In this document: piece after piece, positions 49,945 through 61,464 of the stretch
How positions within the stretch are numbered: position 1 is the first letter of the stretch
How the letters are laid out: each line of letters begins with the position of its first letter
Assembly: GCA_905182995.1 (NCBI GenBank)
Contig: CAJJDP010000128.1
Span: 248,001-312,000, forward strand
Length of the DNA stretch: 64,000 nucleotides
Direction of reading: 5' to 3'
DNA from: Paramecium octaurelia
Taxonomy: Eukaryota; Ciliophora; Oligohymenophorea; Peniculida; Parameciidae
Program-made: the position numbers and the translations under genes
Notes under the pieces: model-generated
Seen by the model: only the letters and a program-made list of their open reading frames with translations
Told to the model about the DNA's origin: nothing
The model's database searches: none

Positions 49945-52900
49945 TCACAAATCCGTTCTAACTTGTTTAGACATAGAAATTCTTTGAGATAATTGGGTTT
50001 GTCCAGTGTATAACGGTTTCTTTTAAAATAATGAAGAGAAGTCATCTCCAAAACCCTATGAATTTCTTTTACTTCCCACTCTTGATCTAGCAGTTTTATT
50101 AAGAGTATAAAGCATTTTTTTATCCCTCTTTTCATCAATAAGGGGGTCCTCTCTAAAATATAAAATCTAAATTACAATAATTTGAGTTTTTTCTTTATCC
50201 TTATGATTTGATTGATAGCTACAGCACTGAATGTATAGGAAGAAAACGAATGAGCAATGTTTCGTTTGCGTTCTAAATATTTTGTTAAAATTCGAATTGC
50301 TTTGGATATCACGACTTTTGGGTTATTCCAAGTATAGTAACATTCAAAGTTTTTCATATTTTCGAAACCTTCTAATTCCATAGAAGTCGACTGTTTTTCA
50401 AATATTGGTATAGATATTTCTTAAGAGGGATTTTCTGACAGCAATTTCGTAGTTTTATGTGTCTTAGCAGTTCTGCTTCTATTCGTTTAGGTTTTTGTGG
50501 TTTTTCTCTTTAACTCATTCTTATCTTCTTTTGCATCAATGGAATCTCTTTTATAATCAACTGATTAAGTTGAAGACATAAGAATGATTTCTCCTTAAGT
50601 ATCTTTAAATTTTGATTTTCTTTTAATTGGCCTTTCCTTTTCTTAATAATGATCTACTTGGGTTTGAGATGAGAATGGTTAGTAAGATTCTTCTCTATTC
50701 TATTTTCGAATGTTTGTTGTTTGTTTTTTACCGATTCTATTAGGTATATCTACTGGACTAAGCAATCTATCATTTTTTAAAGAGTGTCTTTTATCTTCCT
50801 TGACATTAGTGTTCAGATATCCTTGGTTGACATTTATGATATTGATATCGTGATCATCTAATTTTAGTTTATTTTGAAAAGAATCTTGTCCTCCAAAACC
50901 AGCAGTTTGTATTGTGTTTTTGGCAGTAGAATTTCTCTTTTTATTAGGACTAACGCTATGATCAGAATCTTCACTCTCTTAAATGGGTTATAAATTTCTA
51001 GTATTGCTATGGTTGTTTTCATTCTAAGTATTTTAGCGAATTTAGGATTATTTTATGGAGATTTTGGATTAGCTTTTATTTTGGTAGGCTATGAATAAAT
51101 GCGAAATCTTACAATATTCATATGGATAATCATCATTATCATCGTAGGAAACATCTGAATTCTCATCAACAATAGAAGGGCTTTCGTTTTAAAGTTGATT
51201 AGTTTAAAATTCTCTAACAATTGTAAGTGTCTTCTTCATTTCTAATAAGGTTGCATAATAACTTCTATCGGATCTCTACCGAACATAAGTAACATTTCTC
51301 TGTTGTTGAATAGGAAAGTACTCCTTTTTAATCACTTTCTCCTTGTCTGGAACAAAATGGAGAATAGGGCAATCCTTAATGAGATGATCAAATTTCCTGC
51401 ATGAATAACATTATAACTAAGCTGGCTGATAATTCTCGCTTTGCAAAATTTAATCTCTTACTTCACAAAAGCGTTCCTAAAAATTACATTATGACAATTA
51501 CTAAATCAGTTTCATTGGTTTGGAGCACATTTAACAGTTTTTATCTAGTGATTTTGTAAGCTCTCGAAAATCCAATGCTTTTGGCAGAAGCAGTACGATT
51601 TAGACCAGTAAAAAATGAGTACTCCCCAAATGTTTACCCTTTCTCCAAAAAAGAGAGCACTCTAGTAATTTTGCCCTAAGGTTCATTCTGAAAAAGAATG
51701 GAAATCTTTCCTTTGGTTATTAGATAAAGTGAACAATCATCTGGAGTTCCTTATTGTATAATTTAGTCCTCAGGAGAGAATCTGACTTCTTCTATAAGTA
51801 ACGATAATTCTCTTAAAGTTTTTTAAGAGAACTTCGTTAAGACTTTGTTAGTTTTCATTACATTAAGTCTAATTTCAAAGGTAAGTTCCTCCTATAAAGA
51901 GCTTGATAGTTTAGTAGTAATTTGAGAAACTTCTTCATCATTAATTTCTTATTCTTCTTAAAAGATATAATCATAATAATTCCTAATTCTGGATTAGAGT
52001 TCAACCTTAATTTGATTTTTAGTCAGGTATTGATTCAGTAGATTAGTGCTTCTCTTGTAGAGTACTTATCTTGAATTCAGATTGCTGAGCATGAGACCTA
52101 TACTATTGAAAGAGAAGGCAAACACTCCGCAAGCTAAGAACATACTCAGATTTGCACATAATCTTTCGTAATCGTTTTAAGGGGTCAAATCACCATAACC
52201 AACAGTGATCATAGTTTAAACAGCCCAGTAGAATGCATAATTGTATTTCGTGAATATATTTGCATCAGCTATGTGATAGATCTCCAACCAAGTTTTATGG
52301 TATCCTATTTGATAGAAAGCAACACTATGCCAAAGACAAGCGAATAGATGGCCAACATACACTACCATAAATAGGAGTTTAATTAATTCAATGACATCTT
52401 GGACCCATCCTGAGAAATTGAAAAATCTAAGATTCATAAATTAAGTTTTACTCTTCTAATTTATGCACTCTGCCCTGCAATTTGAATATTCTACTACAAT
52501 AATAGATTGCATATGGTAGTATTTGCCAACCAGGATTTTCTTGAGAATCACCAATGCTTGTATATTGAGCAATTAGCAATGAGACTATGGAGCACTACAA
52601 TATATAACATATATGATTACCAAATCGTAGATGGCTTGAGTATTGAGATAATTAGTGAATATCTTGCCCCTAGTTCTGATGATGATGCCTTTCTTAATGT
52701 ACGATGTATTTATCACAATGAATCCATCGATTATGATGGAGAAGAGGAAGTAGAGTTCCACGTCTTTCACAATCAGATTGCCAAATACTACTTAATTCAA
52801 AGTGATTCCAAAGGATAAGTTGAAGGGGGTCCAAAAGAAAATTATAATAATTGTGAGAATGTACAACAATTACCAACCAATAACCAAGTAGCTGCTTTGA

Positions 52901-53472
52901 TCTAAAATGGGAACAAATCTTAATTTCTTACAAAACTTCCCAACCAAATTTTTATTAGCATGTCGTTTCGAATCCACATATCTTAAATCATCAAGCATAG
53001 TATTTTGATAAATGCTAAATTGTGAAAGTTTTTTCACATACGATCTTTAAAGCAAAAGATCAATAAAGTGATGATATCGACTTTTGGCAATCACTAATTT
53101 AAGGAAGTTATTTACTCCCTCTTTAGGAAGATTGTTATAACTGCTTTAAGCATGTTCTCTAATTTATTCCTTATTCGAAGTGCTTCCCAGTATTTTTTCT
53201 TCCATTAAGGAGGTCTTAGGGGTTAATTAAATGAATCCTGAATGAGGAGACGAAGATGGATTAATTTATTCCGTTGCTTTGGGTAAACTCATATTTGAAG
53301 GTGGTTTGATTGAATAATCAGCCACATCTTATAGGGGGTCAATCTTGGTTGCAAGTTTGGCAGGACCTCTGAACTAATGTTTCATTTGCTCTTCACTATA
53401 ACTGGGAGGAATCATGGCAAATTGGGAAATGCAGTTATCGCCATTATCCTGCAGCAGATCTGATAAACTCAT
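49945..53472 (-). CDS. Cyclic-nucleotide-type K+ channel with CCHC zinc knuckle
   Basis: Six-membrane-segment potassium channel of the EAG/CNG type, a large family in Paramecium. ATG 53470-53472 starts MSLSDLLQDNGDNCISQF. Membrane segments include YLVIGWQLLYILTIIIIFFW and VIELIKLLFMVVYVGHLFAC; the pore is FYWAVQTMITVGYGDLTPQN, with the K+-selectivity filter TVGYGD. A cyclic-nucleotide-binding-like region (around 51550-51900) follows, then CYSCRKFDHLIKDC, a CCHC zinc knuckle (C-x2-C-x4-H-x4-C). The C-terminal region is long and Ser/Lys-rich, with a 23-nt intron near 50161-50183 leading to KLKLLEDPLIDEKRD and TGA at 49945. About 1,150 residues. Ligand binding not proved. Confidence 0.85.
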
Positions 53473-53552
53473 TAATTTATTAATGACATATATTCCCTGC
53501 AAGTTACTGCTAAGTAAATTTCCCCAATTAGAGATATCCTGTCCTCTGCTCA

Positions 53553-53891
53553 ATGAAAAACCAACACAGCAAAGTGTTCATTAATTTTGAAGGAACCAAA
53601 GAGGTGATTACAAATTACTCTACTCTTTCCACTCTTGAAGAGTAATTTCAAATACTTTATGATGTTCATAATCAAAATTTAAAGGAATTTCAAGGAATTG
53701 TATAACAAATCTTTCAAATATTAAACGCATCTGAGGGTTTAATTCATTAATAAAAAACATTAATCAACTTCTATGTTATTTAAAAAGATAATATTCTCTA
53801 AGTGTGTAAAATCATATTTTAAAATAAAAAATAATATATTTTCATTATTGTACAAAGTTTGCCAATAGTAAGTTAATAGAAGTACAACTGA
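53553..53891 (+). CDS. Small hypothetical protein
   Basis: 112 codons without an intron, ATG 53553, TGA 53889. Starts MKNQHSKVFINFEGTKEVIT and continues TLEEQFQILYDVHNQNLKEF. A beta-strand then helix start is faintly ubiquitin-like, but no family is recognised. The frame after the stop also looks coding in another register (TDILLNNPSGTGN), so a missed intron or indel could extend it. Starts 80 bp from the divergent channel gene. Confidence 0.45.
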
Positions 53892-54064
53892 TATTCTCTT
53901 AAATAACCCTTCTGGTACTGGGAATAGAAATATTTGTAAATAGAGGAGCATCCATATTCAATAAAAGAATCAATTAAGAATTTCTAAATATAATAATGTA
54001 ATTCGATTAATATTCTTATTTAAATTCTAGAATTTTTAGTCAAATACACGTAATAATTAAAATT

Positions 54065-55464
54065 ATGAAATAGCTTCTCTTGCTCTCCTTACTTGCTTTC
54101 GCTGCCATTGCTGATTATGAATATGATGGTGATGTTATGGTACTCACAGAAGAAACATTTGATCAAGCCTTCAATGAATTCGATTATTTGATGTTTGAAT
54201 TCTATGCTCCTTGGTGTGGACATTGCAAAGAACTTGCACCTAAATATGCTGAAGCTGCCACTGCTCTCAGACCTGAAGGAATAGTTTTGGCCAAGATAGA
54301 CGCAACAGTCTAAAAGAAATTGGCTGAAAAGTATGGAGTCAAAGGATATCCAACTATCAAATTCAGTGCCAAATAAGCAGTAAAGGATTTTGAAGGTGGT
54401 AGAACTGCTGACGGTATTAAGAATTGGATTTACAGCAATCTTAATCCAGAGAGTGAATTACTTGAGACTCTTGAATAAGTCAAAGAGGCTATTGCTCAAA
54501 ACAATGTTCAATTCGTCTATTTTGCAGAGGAATAAAGTGAAAAGGATAGAGAGTTGAGAAAATACAAAGAATTCTCATTCACCATGAAATAGCATTTTGC
54601 CCATACAACAAGCAAAACAATCAGAGAAGCACTCAACGTACCCAAAGGAACTTACTTTGTTGGATTTAGAAATGAAAAGCCTTATTACTATTAAGGAAAG
54701 CTTTCATTCCCAATCATGAAAACCTTCGTAGAAAACGTTGCTAATGAGAGAGTTCAAGCATACTCAGAGAAGAAGGAATTATTAGACGAAAGAATAACAA
54801 AGAGCAAACCTTTTGTTGTTGTCTTCACTGACGAATCTGAAGTCTAAGCTGCTGCCTAAGCATGGTCCTTCCAAGACGAATTACTTTTCATCAAGAATGT
54901 TGATGAAGAATTCACCAGAAAGATCCAAGTCAGACCTCAAGATCAAAAGGGAGTTTTCATCATTAAGGGAGATCAAAGATACAAGAGAGTTGAAGGTTAA
55001 AGTGTTGGTGACTTCTTGGAAGCCTTCCAATCAGGAAAAGCTCACAAGTACCTCAAATCTTAAGCTGCTCCACAATAATAAGGATTGGTCAGAACACTCA
55101 TCGGAGATACTTATGATGATACAAAGGCTGTTAATGATTCAGTAATCTTATACTTTGATTCTCAAAACGAAGAACAGTAATTTATTAATTTTAATAATTT
55201 AGTAACGCAGTACAAGAACAATTCTTGAAGGTGGCTGAGAGACTCCAATAAAATAAATAATTGACCTTCAATAAAATCGATTTGTCTTAAAATGAAGTTA
55301 GCGATTTAACAGAATCCGTTGAAATCGTTAAAATTAGATTATACAAAAATAACTAGCCCATTAAATTCGTAATCAGAGCAAACAAAATTCAAGAGGAAAG
55401 ATTTATCAAATGGATTTTAGATAACGCAGCTAGTACGGTTGTTGATCCAAAAGCTGAATTATGA
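54065..55464 (+). CDS. PDI: Protein disulfide isomerase with one active and one degenerate thioredoxin domain
   Basis: ER folding enzyme. Signal peptide MKQLLLLSLLAFAAIADYEY, then thioredoxin domain a with FYAPWCGHCKELAPKYAEAA and GVKGYPTIKF. Two central domains without active sites follow (b, b'), and the last domain (VILYFDSQNEEH…QFLKVAERL) has lost the CxxC active site. So only one WCGHC is present. The C-terminus ends PKAEL then TGA; KAEL could be a weak KDEL-type retrieval signal. One intron, 55177-55202 (26 nt). About 460 residues, a normal PDI length. Strongly biased codon use hints at high expression. Confidence 0.9.
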
Positions 55465-55567
55465 TTTTGTGTAAAATAACATAATATAATTATTCTATAT
55501 AGAAAATTCTAGATTTTTTTACGTAATTTATATCCAAATTTGATTCGTCATTGATGAATAAATTAAT

Positions 55568-56261
55568 ATGGCAGATCAACTTGTTTTAGGATATTGGGGA
55601 ATCAGAGGATTGGCTCAACCATGTAAGAATTCTTATCATCCTTCTAGTGAGATATTTGTTGGAATACTTGGGATTACCATATGAAGATAAAAGATACCTC
55701 AAACCTGAAGAATGGTTCGGTGGACTTTGTTAAGCTCCATTCAACGCCCACGTTCTTGTCAACCTCCCATACATCAAGGATGGCGAGAAGTACGTCTATG
55801 AGAGTGCTGCCCTTTATGTCTACTTGGCTCACAAGGCAAATAGAGCTGATCTCTTGGGATCCACACCAGACGAATAAGTCGCTGTGGCCTAAGTGAGAGG
55901 TGTCATCTAAGATGCCTTGAAAGGTTTCTTCCACCTCATCACCCTACCTGAGGATCAATATGCAGCCAAGAAAGAGGAAGTCTTCACTAATGAAGTTGCT
56001 TGGTTGATTGACAGATTAGACAAATTCATCGGTGGAAAGACATGGGCAGCTGGAGCCAATCTTACATACATTGACTTCGCTCTCTTCGAATTAGAAGAAA
56101 CATTGAAAGCCTTCCATGCCGAATCATGGGCCAAGTTTGCTAATCTCTAAAAGCATCACTAGGAATTTTCAAACATTCCTTAAATCAAGGAATACTTGGC
56201 TTCAGGAAGATTCCTCGCTGGTCCCTTCTACCCACCAGGAAGATTTAGATGGGGATTCTGA
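55568..56261 (+). CDS. Glutathione S-transferase, mu-like
   Basis: Conjugates glutathione to electrophiles. N-terminal thioredoxin fold LVLGYWGIRGLAQPLRYLLE is the hallmark of mu/sigma-type GSTs (catalytic Tyr in GYWGIRG). VLVNLPYIKDGEKYVYESAA carries the glutathione-binding P and ES residues. C-terminal helical domain: GKTWAAGANLTYIDFALFEL. One 25-nt intron (55623-55647) completes QPLRY. Ends PPGRFRWGF then TGA 56259. About 222 residues, the normal size. Rich in preferred codons. Confidence 0.92.
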
Positions 56262-57022
56262 TTGTTACATTATGCATTTCATATAAATTATTAAATAGAA
56301 CCAACAATATATAAAATAAAAAAATCATCCTTATGTCTAATTAAACTTATTTTTTTAATATATTTATATTAATTATTAAATATTGCAAACACTTGTTCAA
56401 GACAAATTTTATTAAATTAATCTATAAAAATCGCTAAATTGATTCTATCATTTCCTTTATTTAGTTCTAGGCTTGTTAAATTTTGCGATCAAATTTTACT
56501 CTAGTCTAAAAATAATAATTTTCACTCCATCTAAAAGTAATTTATGAACTAACTTAATTGTTTGTAATCTTTAGGCTGGCTATTATTTATCATCTATCCA
56601 AATATTATTATTTTTCAATTGTAATATCTTCTTATATTCATTTTTTTATAATTTATTTTTTATTTTATTCTGTTTTATTGTTATATTATACATATTTAAA
56701 AACTTATAATTAATATAATATTACAACAAAAATAAAGAATTACAAATTTTCCATTATATTGCTAAATAATCATATTTATTGAACATGAGGAAAAAGCAGC
56801 AAAGCCTTTTTAACTATACACATATTTTATGTATTAAATAATGTATAAAAGAAGCACTAGTCATTTGGATTTAGAAATTCCCAATTTATACATATAGGAA
56901 CTATTTTCAATTAAATACATAATTAATATGTTTGTATTTATTATTATGCAAAGGTTGTAGTGGCATTCAATAAAAATTCAGTCGAATAAATAATAATTTT
57001 ATGTAAATTTAGAATCATCTCA
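56262..57022. other. Intergenic, no gene seen
   Basis: 760 bp of extremely AT-rich DNA between convergent genes. Nothing recognised on either strand. Confidence 0.5.
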
Positions 57023-57438
57023 TCAAAATTCCAAGTATCCTTTTAAGTATTTCCCTGTTTCTCTAGTCAAATTTTCAATCATATTGTGCTGATCTTTAAC
57101 ATTTTTCCATTAATCTGCCTGCTCATCATAATAATATTAGAATAAATTAAATGGTGTTTAGAGATATAATCTCCTTTCTTTCACATTAGTTGTAAAATTA
57201 TATTCCCCTAAATTTTTCACAGATACACATAGACTGAGAGGATCTGATCTGATTTCAATTCTATTTTCATATTCTTTCAGTTTATTAAACGATTATTCAA
57301 CTTTGTGTAATAGATAACCTATTTCTCCTAAGAATTGTTCCTAGGGTATGAATGCTCTAAAATAGAATATCAATTGTACATCTTGGGCTAAGTAGCGAAT
57401 CGATAAAAACTAATCAAATTACTCCTCAAATAAAACAT
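57023..57438 (-). CDS. FXN: Frataxin, mitochondrial
   Basis: Iron-sulfur cluster assembly factor of mitochondria. The N-terminus MFYLRSNLISFYRFATQPKI is a good mitochondrial presequence (basic, no acids, hydroxylated). After a 23-nt intron (RC GTACAA...TTTTAG) the protein continues QFLGEIGYLLHKVEQSFNKL (helix 1), LSLCVSVKNLGEYNFTTNVK (strands 1-3), RRLYLQTPFN and DQWKNVKDQHNMIENLTRET, ending YLKGYLEF then TGA. The order helix-strands-helix and the 'LG-Y... LYLQTP... W' positions fit frataxin; the usual acidic ridge is weak. About 130 residues. The start is only 5 bp from the divergent SDR start. Likely rather than certain. Confidence 0.68.
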
Positions 57439-57443
57439 AATTA
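57439..57443. promoter_or_regulatory. 5-bp divergent intergenic gap between two start codons
   Basis: CAT (frataxin start, minus) at 57436-57438 and ATG (SDR start, plus) at 57444 are separated by AATTA. The two transcripts must overlap at their 5' ends or one start lies elsewhere. Confidence 0.6.
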
Positions 57444-58399
57444 ATGATTTTAGAATAAATTAAAGACTATCCTATATTTCAATCATTTCTATATGTTTTG
57501 GGACTATTGGTATTCCTTAAATTATTGAATGCTCTAACTTTCGTATGGAAATTGATACGTCCAAGCACTAATCTGTCGAGGTATGGAATTGGGTCGTGGA
57601 TTTTAATAACTGGGGCATCGGATGGAATAGGAAAGCAATTGGCAATTCAAATTTCATAGAAAGGGTTCAAGATAATTCTGGTAGCTCGCAACAGATAGAA
57701 GTTGGAGACAGTATCAAAATAACTAAATACTGAATCGCTAATCATTGTGGCAGACTTTTCCTAATCAAAAGATAAAAATATATTTGATCAAATTATGAAT
57801 TAGGTTGGAGAAAGGGATGTAAGTGTATTAGTTAACAATGTTGGAGTTGATGTACTAAATAAATTCCATTTGCATTCAGATGAAGAGATTTATAACACAA
57901 TAACAGTCAATTGCTTCCCAATTACTCTTCTTTGCAAGAGATTTATCCCTAGATTTTTGAAAAGATATCAACATAAATCAGCTATTGTTAATGTAACATC
58001 TTTAGCTGGAAAGATCCCAACCCCATATTTCAATGTATACAGTGCTACAAAAGCATTCGGAGAGTTCTTAACCACTACACTTGGTGCTGAATACCCAGAA
58101 TTGGAAGTTTTTTCTTTAAGTCCAGGTGAAGTCTCGACCAACTTGACCTAAAATAGACAACCAAGTTTCCTTACAATTTCAGCTTTCGATTGCGCTAATG
58201 GTTTGATAAAGAGGATGGGGTAAAACACAAGTGGCCATTGGAATCATGAAATATAGGCAGCATTTCAAAAACTGGTTCCTTCTTGCTTCTATAATTTTGT
58301 CTTGGTCAAGGTTCAAATATTATTGATATACTGTAGATTCTGGCACCAAAATGGCTTAAGGAAAGATCATAACACTAGAATGATAAAAAAATTAATTGA
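57444..58399 (+). CDS. 17-beta-hydroxysteroid / 3-ketoacyl reductase type SDR
   Basis: NAD(P)-dependent short-chain dehydrogenase of the HSD17B12/KAR type: ER membrane, fatty acid elongation or steroid metabolism. Starts MILEQIKDYPIFQSFLYVLG with a membrane segment (YVLGLLVFLKLLNALTFVWK), then TGASDGIG cofactor motif in SWILITGASDGIGKQLAIQI, NNVG, VNVTSLAGK and YSATKAFGEFL (catalytic Ser-Tyr-Lys). The C-terminus RKDHNTRMIKK looks like an ER dilysine tail. The 3' end is uncertain: the in-frame TGA is not met until 58712, inside the next gene. TGA at 58397-58399 is reached only with a +1 shift in an A run, and splicing out GTAGAT...TTAAG (58333-58360) would create a stop at once. Confidence 0.82.
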
Positions 58400-58446
58400 C
58401 CTATCAATTATAAATATTATTTCACATATTCATTCTTACTTAATAC

Positions 58447-58978
58447 ATGGCTAGTGTAACTTAATCGACCGATAACTCATCTACATCACCTTATGGCTTT
58501 GTTCCTCAGACAAAGGAAAAGGAATCTATTACCTTCAATCTCAGTTGGAAGGCATTGTTAAGAAAAAAAAATTAGACTAAACGCCCCATTTTCAAAACTG
58601 CTCCAAGACTAACAGAATCAAAAAAGTCAAAGAATATCCCTAAAAATGTTTCCAAAGCCATCATTCAATAGATTCTGAATAAAAATGTCATGAATCAGAT
58701 AACGGATCATGATGAGTTCCTCAAATTCATCAATAGACATAAAAAAATCTAAAATCTAGCTAATCTCATCAAAATAACAAGACCTCATAAGATAGCAAAA
58801 CTAAATAAATTATAGCAATAATTTAGATAGATCTGGTATATTAATCCTTTAAATTTTTAGTTGGAATTTTCTAAAAAAGGAATACATACCTTACGTATTC
58901 AATTCCAAAATCAAAAACCCAGAAGGTCATTTGAAATATAGAATTCAGTTTATGAAAGTATTTGCCGAATAATAATGA
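58447..58978 (+). CDS. Basic hypothetical protein
   Basis: From ATG 58447 (MASVTQSTDNSSTSPYGFVP) to TGA 58976. A 25-nt intron (58836-58860) restores a natural frame, WNFLKKEYIPYVFNSKIKNP, ending MKVFAEQQ. About 168 residues, Lys/Asn/Ile-rich (SWKALLRKKNQTKRPIFKTA). No recognised domain. The preceding SDR frame runs on into it. Confidence 0.55.
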
Positions 58979-59191
58979 TTAATCTTATATATGAATATCA
59001 TAAATCATTACTGAATTGAGTTACAACTTTTGTGAATCACTTAAATGGTTTTAAGGCATTCAAATAGTTTGTTTTAGTGCTTGTTAATGTATTAAAATAT
59101 CAGGATACTATTTAATACATATTTTATAAACAAGAAATATTAAAATAGCATTTTTTTCATAAATAAAAAATAAATCAAAATTCAGAAGATA

Positions 59192-59416
59192 ATGTTTTGC
59201 AAATTTATTATGAAGGTTGGGATTTAGACCATGAGATATCAAATTAGACCTTGTATTGCTTATAGAATTATTGCAAATAACCACTTGAACTTGCATAATC
59301 TGAATGCCTTTTAGATTAACTAATTAACACGTTTCGCAGAAGAAGAGGAGGATGATTAAAACGAATTGAATTTGATTAATTGTTTGTCGGAGGTGAAATC
59401 TATAAAAGGATATTGA
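59192..59416 (+). CDS. Small ORF with acidic segment
   Basis: 74 codons, ATG 59192 to TGA 59414: MFCKFIMKVGIQTMRYQIRP, then LTRFAEEEEDDQNELNLINC. It is open only because TAG/TAA are coding, and has natural protein-like composition. No family recognised. Confidence 0.4.
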
Positions 59417-59508
59417 GTATATGATATAATGATAGTATTTACATTCGTTAATGGATGTAAATAAAATGTATAAGAAAAATTATTTCTTAATCGAAAAAAA
59501 ATCAAAAA

Positions 59509-60406
59509 TCAACATCTTCTCCCAACTGATTTTTTGCGATTCATATCCTTTTTATCTTTTTAATCTTTATCATTCATTTTCTTTGATTCACCTTTGCCTT
59601 CATCTTTGGCATTTTTGGTTCCTTTTTTACTATTAATCATTTATATATAATTTACTTGTCTTTATCATCCTTCTTTTTGTCATCCTTCTTCATTTCTTAT
59701 TTTTCATCCTTTTCTGGCTTCTATTATGCAGTTTCTTCATCATCCTTCATTTTTCTGGGCCCTCTTTTATAAGGCGGCAATTCTTAATATTATAAATCTT
59801 ATCTTGTGGCTGATCTCTTAAACTTCTCCTCTATCAATTGGTCAAATTGCTCTCTTTTTTCTGAATACTTTCTAATATATTATTTATCAGTGTTTACTTT
59901 GTCCAATCATCCATTTATTTATGATATAGTTCTAGTTTCTTCTCAAACTCATCATCATACTTCTTTCTGTCCTTATTTGAAAGTCTGTTATATTGATCCA
60001 CTAATGCCTTCGTTACTTAACCAAAGGATGAATCAGGGTTTTCTTCAGAATATGCCCTTCTGTTCTCTGCTATGTACACTAAGCATCCTGACACTGGCTT
60101 CTTTGGCTTCTCAGGTATTTCCATTAAAGCTTTGTACTTTTTCAAATCTTATGCAGACCCTCCATAATATAAAAGTAAATCTTCTTTGTATTTAGCCTCC
60201 ATTTTTTCGAAATCATCCTCGTATTTTTCCTTTTCCTCCTCATCCATTTGCTTCCACATATCCCTGATCTTGTTTTGGATTTCTTTACCTTTCATCTTCC
60301 CATCTTTTTTCATTTAAGCAGCTTTTTCAGCATAATAAGCCTGATAGGAATTCATATATATCCTAGTAGGGGGCTTCTTTAGAGTTCCACTTCTGAGTTA
60401 CATCAT
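59509..60406 (-). CDS. Protein with two HMG boxes
   Basis: Chromatin-architecture type protein. The start at 60406 gives MMQLRSGTLKKPPTRIYMNS; box 1 runs through NSYQAYYAEKAAQ… and KIRDMWKQMDEEEKEKYEDD. Box 2 is closer to consensus: EKPKKPVSGCLVYIAENRRA, then NRLSNKDRKKYDDEFEKKLE. A 26-nt intron (RC near 59850) gives KYSEKREQFDQLIEEKF. A second 26-nt intron near 59628-59653 leads to a Lys/Asp/Glu-rich tail (KDEGKGESKKMNDKDQKDKK) ending SVGRRC then TGA at 59509; without that splice the stop would be at 59637. Two boxes plus acidic-basic tail match HMGB-like proteins. DNA binding inferred. Confidence 0.85.
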
Positions 60407-61197
60407 TTGAGAGGGATTTTCAAATTTAAATTTTATATATATATAAATTTTGTATAGGATTTACAAAAATTAATACATAAAATGAATGCATTTCTGATGA
60501 TATTATATTTATTTCAATTTTTTCAAAAATATTTCAATTAATTAGACATATTTTATAAAAGTAAAATATATTGAATGAATTAATATGATAATATATTTAA
60601 ATAAGATCTTCAATGGTATTGATTATTGAATAAATCTGTTTATCCAATATAATTTTGACTTTAATTTCTATTCGAGCCTATTCGAGTCTAATTTCAAATA
60701 GGTTTAATTATTTTTTATAAATATTGGAAATGGGAATTATTTTCAATACTTTTGTCAAAATAATTTTTGTTTTATTTTCTAAAAAAAAAATTTTATTTAA
60801 ACTTTTCATCTTAATTTTGTTTCTGATACTTTAACTTCATATCCATATATTAAAGGATAATATCTTCAGTCTATGCTCAATAACTTTATGCAAGAGTTCA
60901 AAAAAGGTTCAAATATATGATTTCCGAAATAAGAATAGAAAATTCTTAAAAGAGCAAAGGCCGATTACTTTGAGTGAGATAGCCTATAAGGTCTTGATAA
61001 AGGTTTGAATAGAAAACCTAACTGTGATGCAGATGCTGGGTGACTAAATTTGAAGATGAATATAAGTATATATATATAAGTAATCACATCATTTGGTTTG
61101 TTTCTAGTACTCCAAGTTTGGAAATATAAATTTTGTTGGACTGAAAATAGGTATTGATAAGTGGGGAGAAGTGGGTGAATTTAGATCATCAATTTCT
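60407..61197. other. Intergenic; weak RNA-like patch
   Basis: AT-rich spacer. Bases 60955-61045 are somewhat less AT-rich and can form two small hairpins (AGGC/GCCT and AGGTTT-GAATAG-AAACCT) next to a GTGATGC...TGAC stretch. Possibly a snoRNA, but weak. Confidence 0.3.
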
Positions 61198-61464
61198 TCA
61201 TCCTTATTCAATATAATCAAAAGCGGACTTGTAGATATTTCCTTTTTTGATTTCTTCTCTTATGCTTTCTTCATGAATCTGTTCTTTTAAATATTCAAGG
61301 AGCTCATTCTGATATTCCAATTATTAAAAAAATGAATACAAATTTAGATTGTTAAACAGTATTTCTATAGATTACTTTGAAATTGAAAAGAATTAGATTG
61401 AACAACAAAGAATCAATACCTTTAACTTTCTCAGATTGTGAAATGAATAGATAAAAAAGATCAT
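61198..61464 (-). CDS. Small hypothetical protein
   Basis: Minus-strand frame ending QLEYQNELLEYLKEQIHEES IREEIKKG-type helical, strongly charged sequence, then KSAFDYIEQG and TGA at 61198. The N-terminal part (from ATG 61462-61464) is hydrophobic and less convincing, so the true first exon may differ. Low confidence in the start, moderate in the coding nature of the last 45 codons. Confidence 0.4.
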
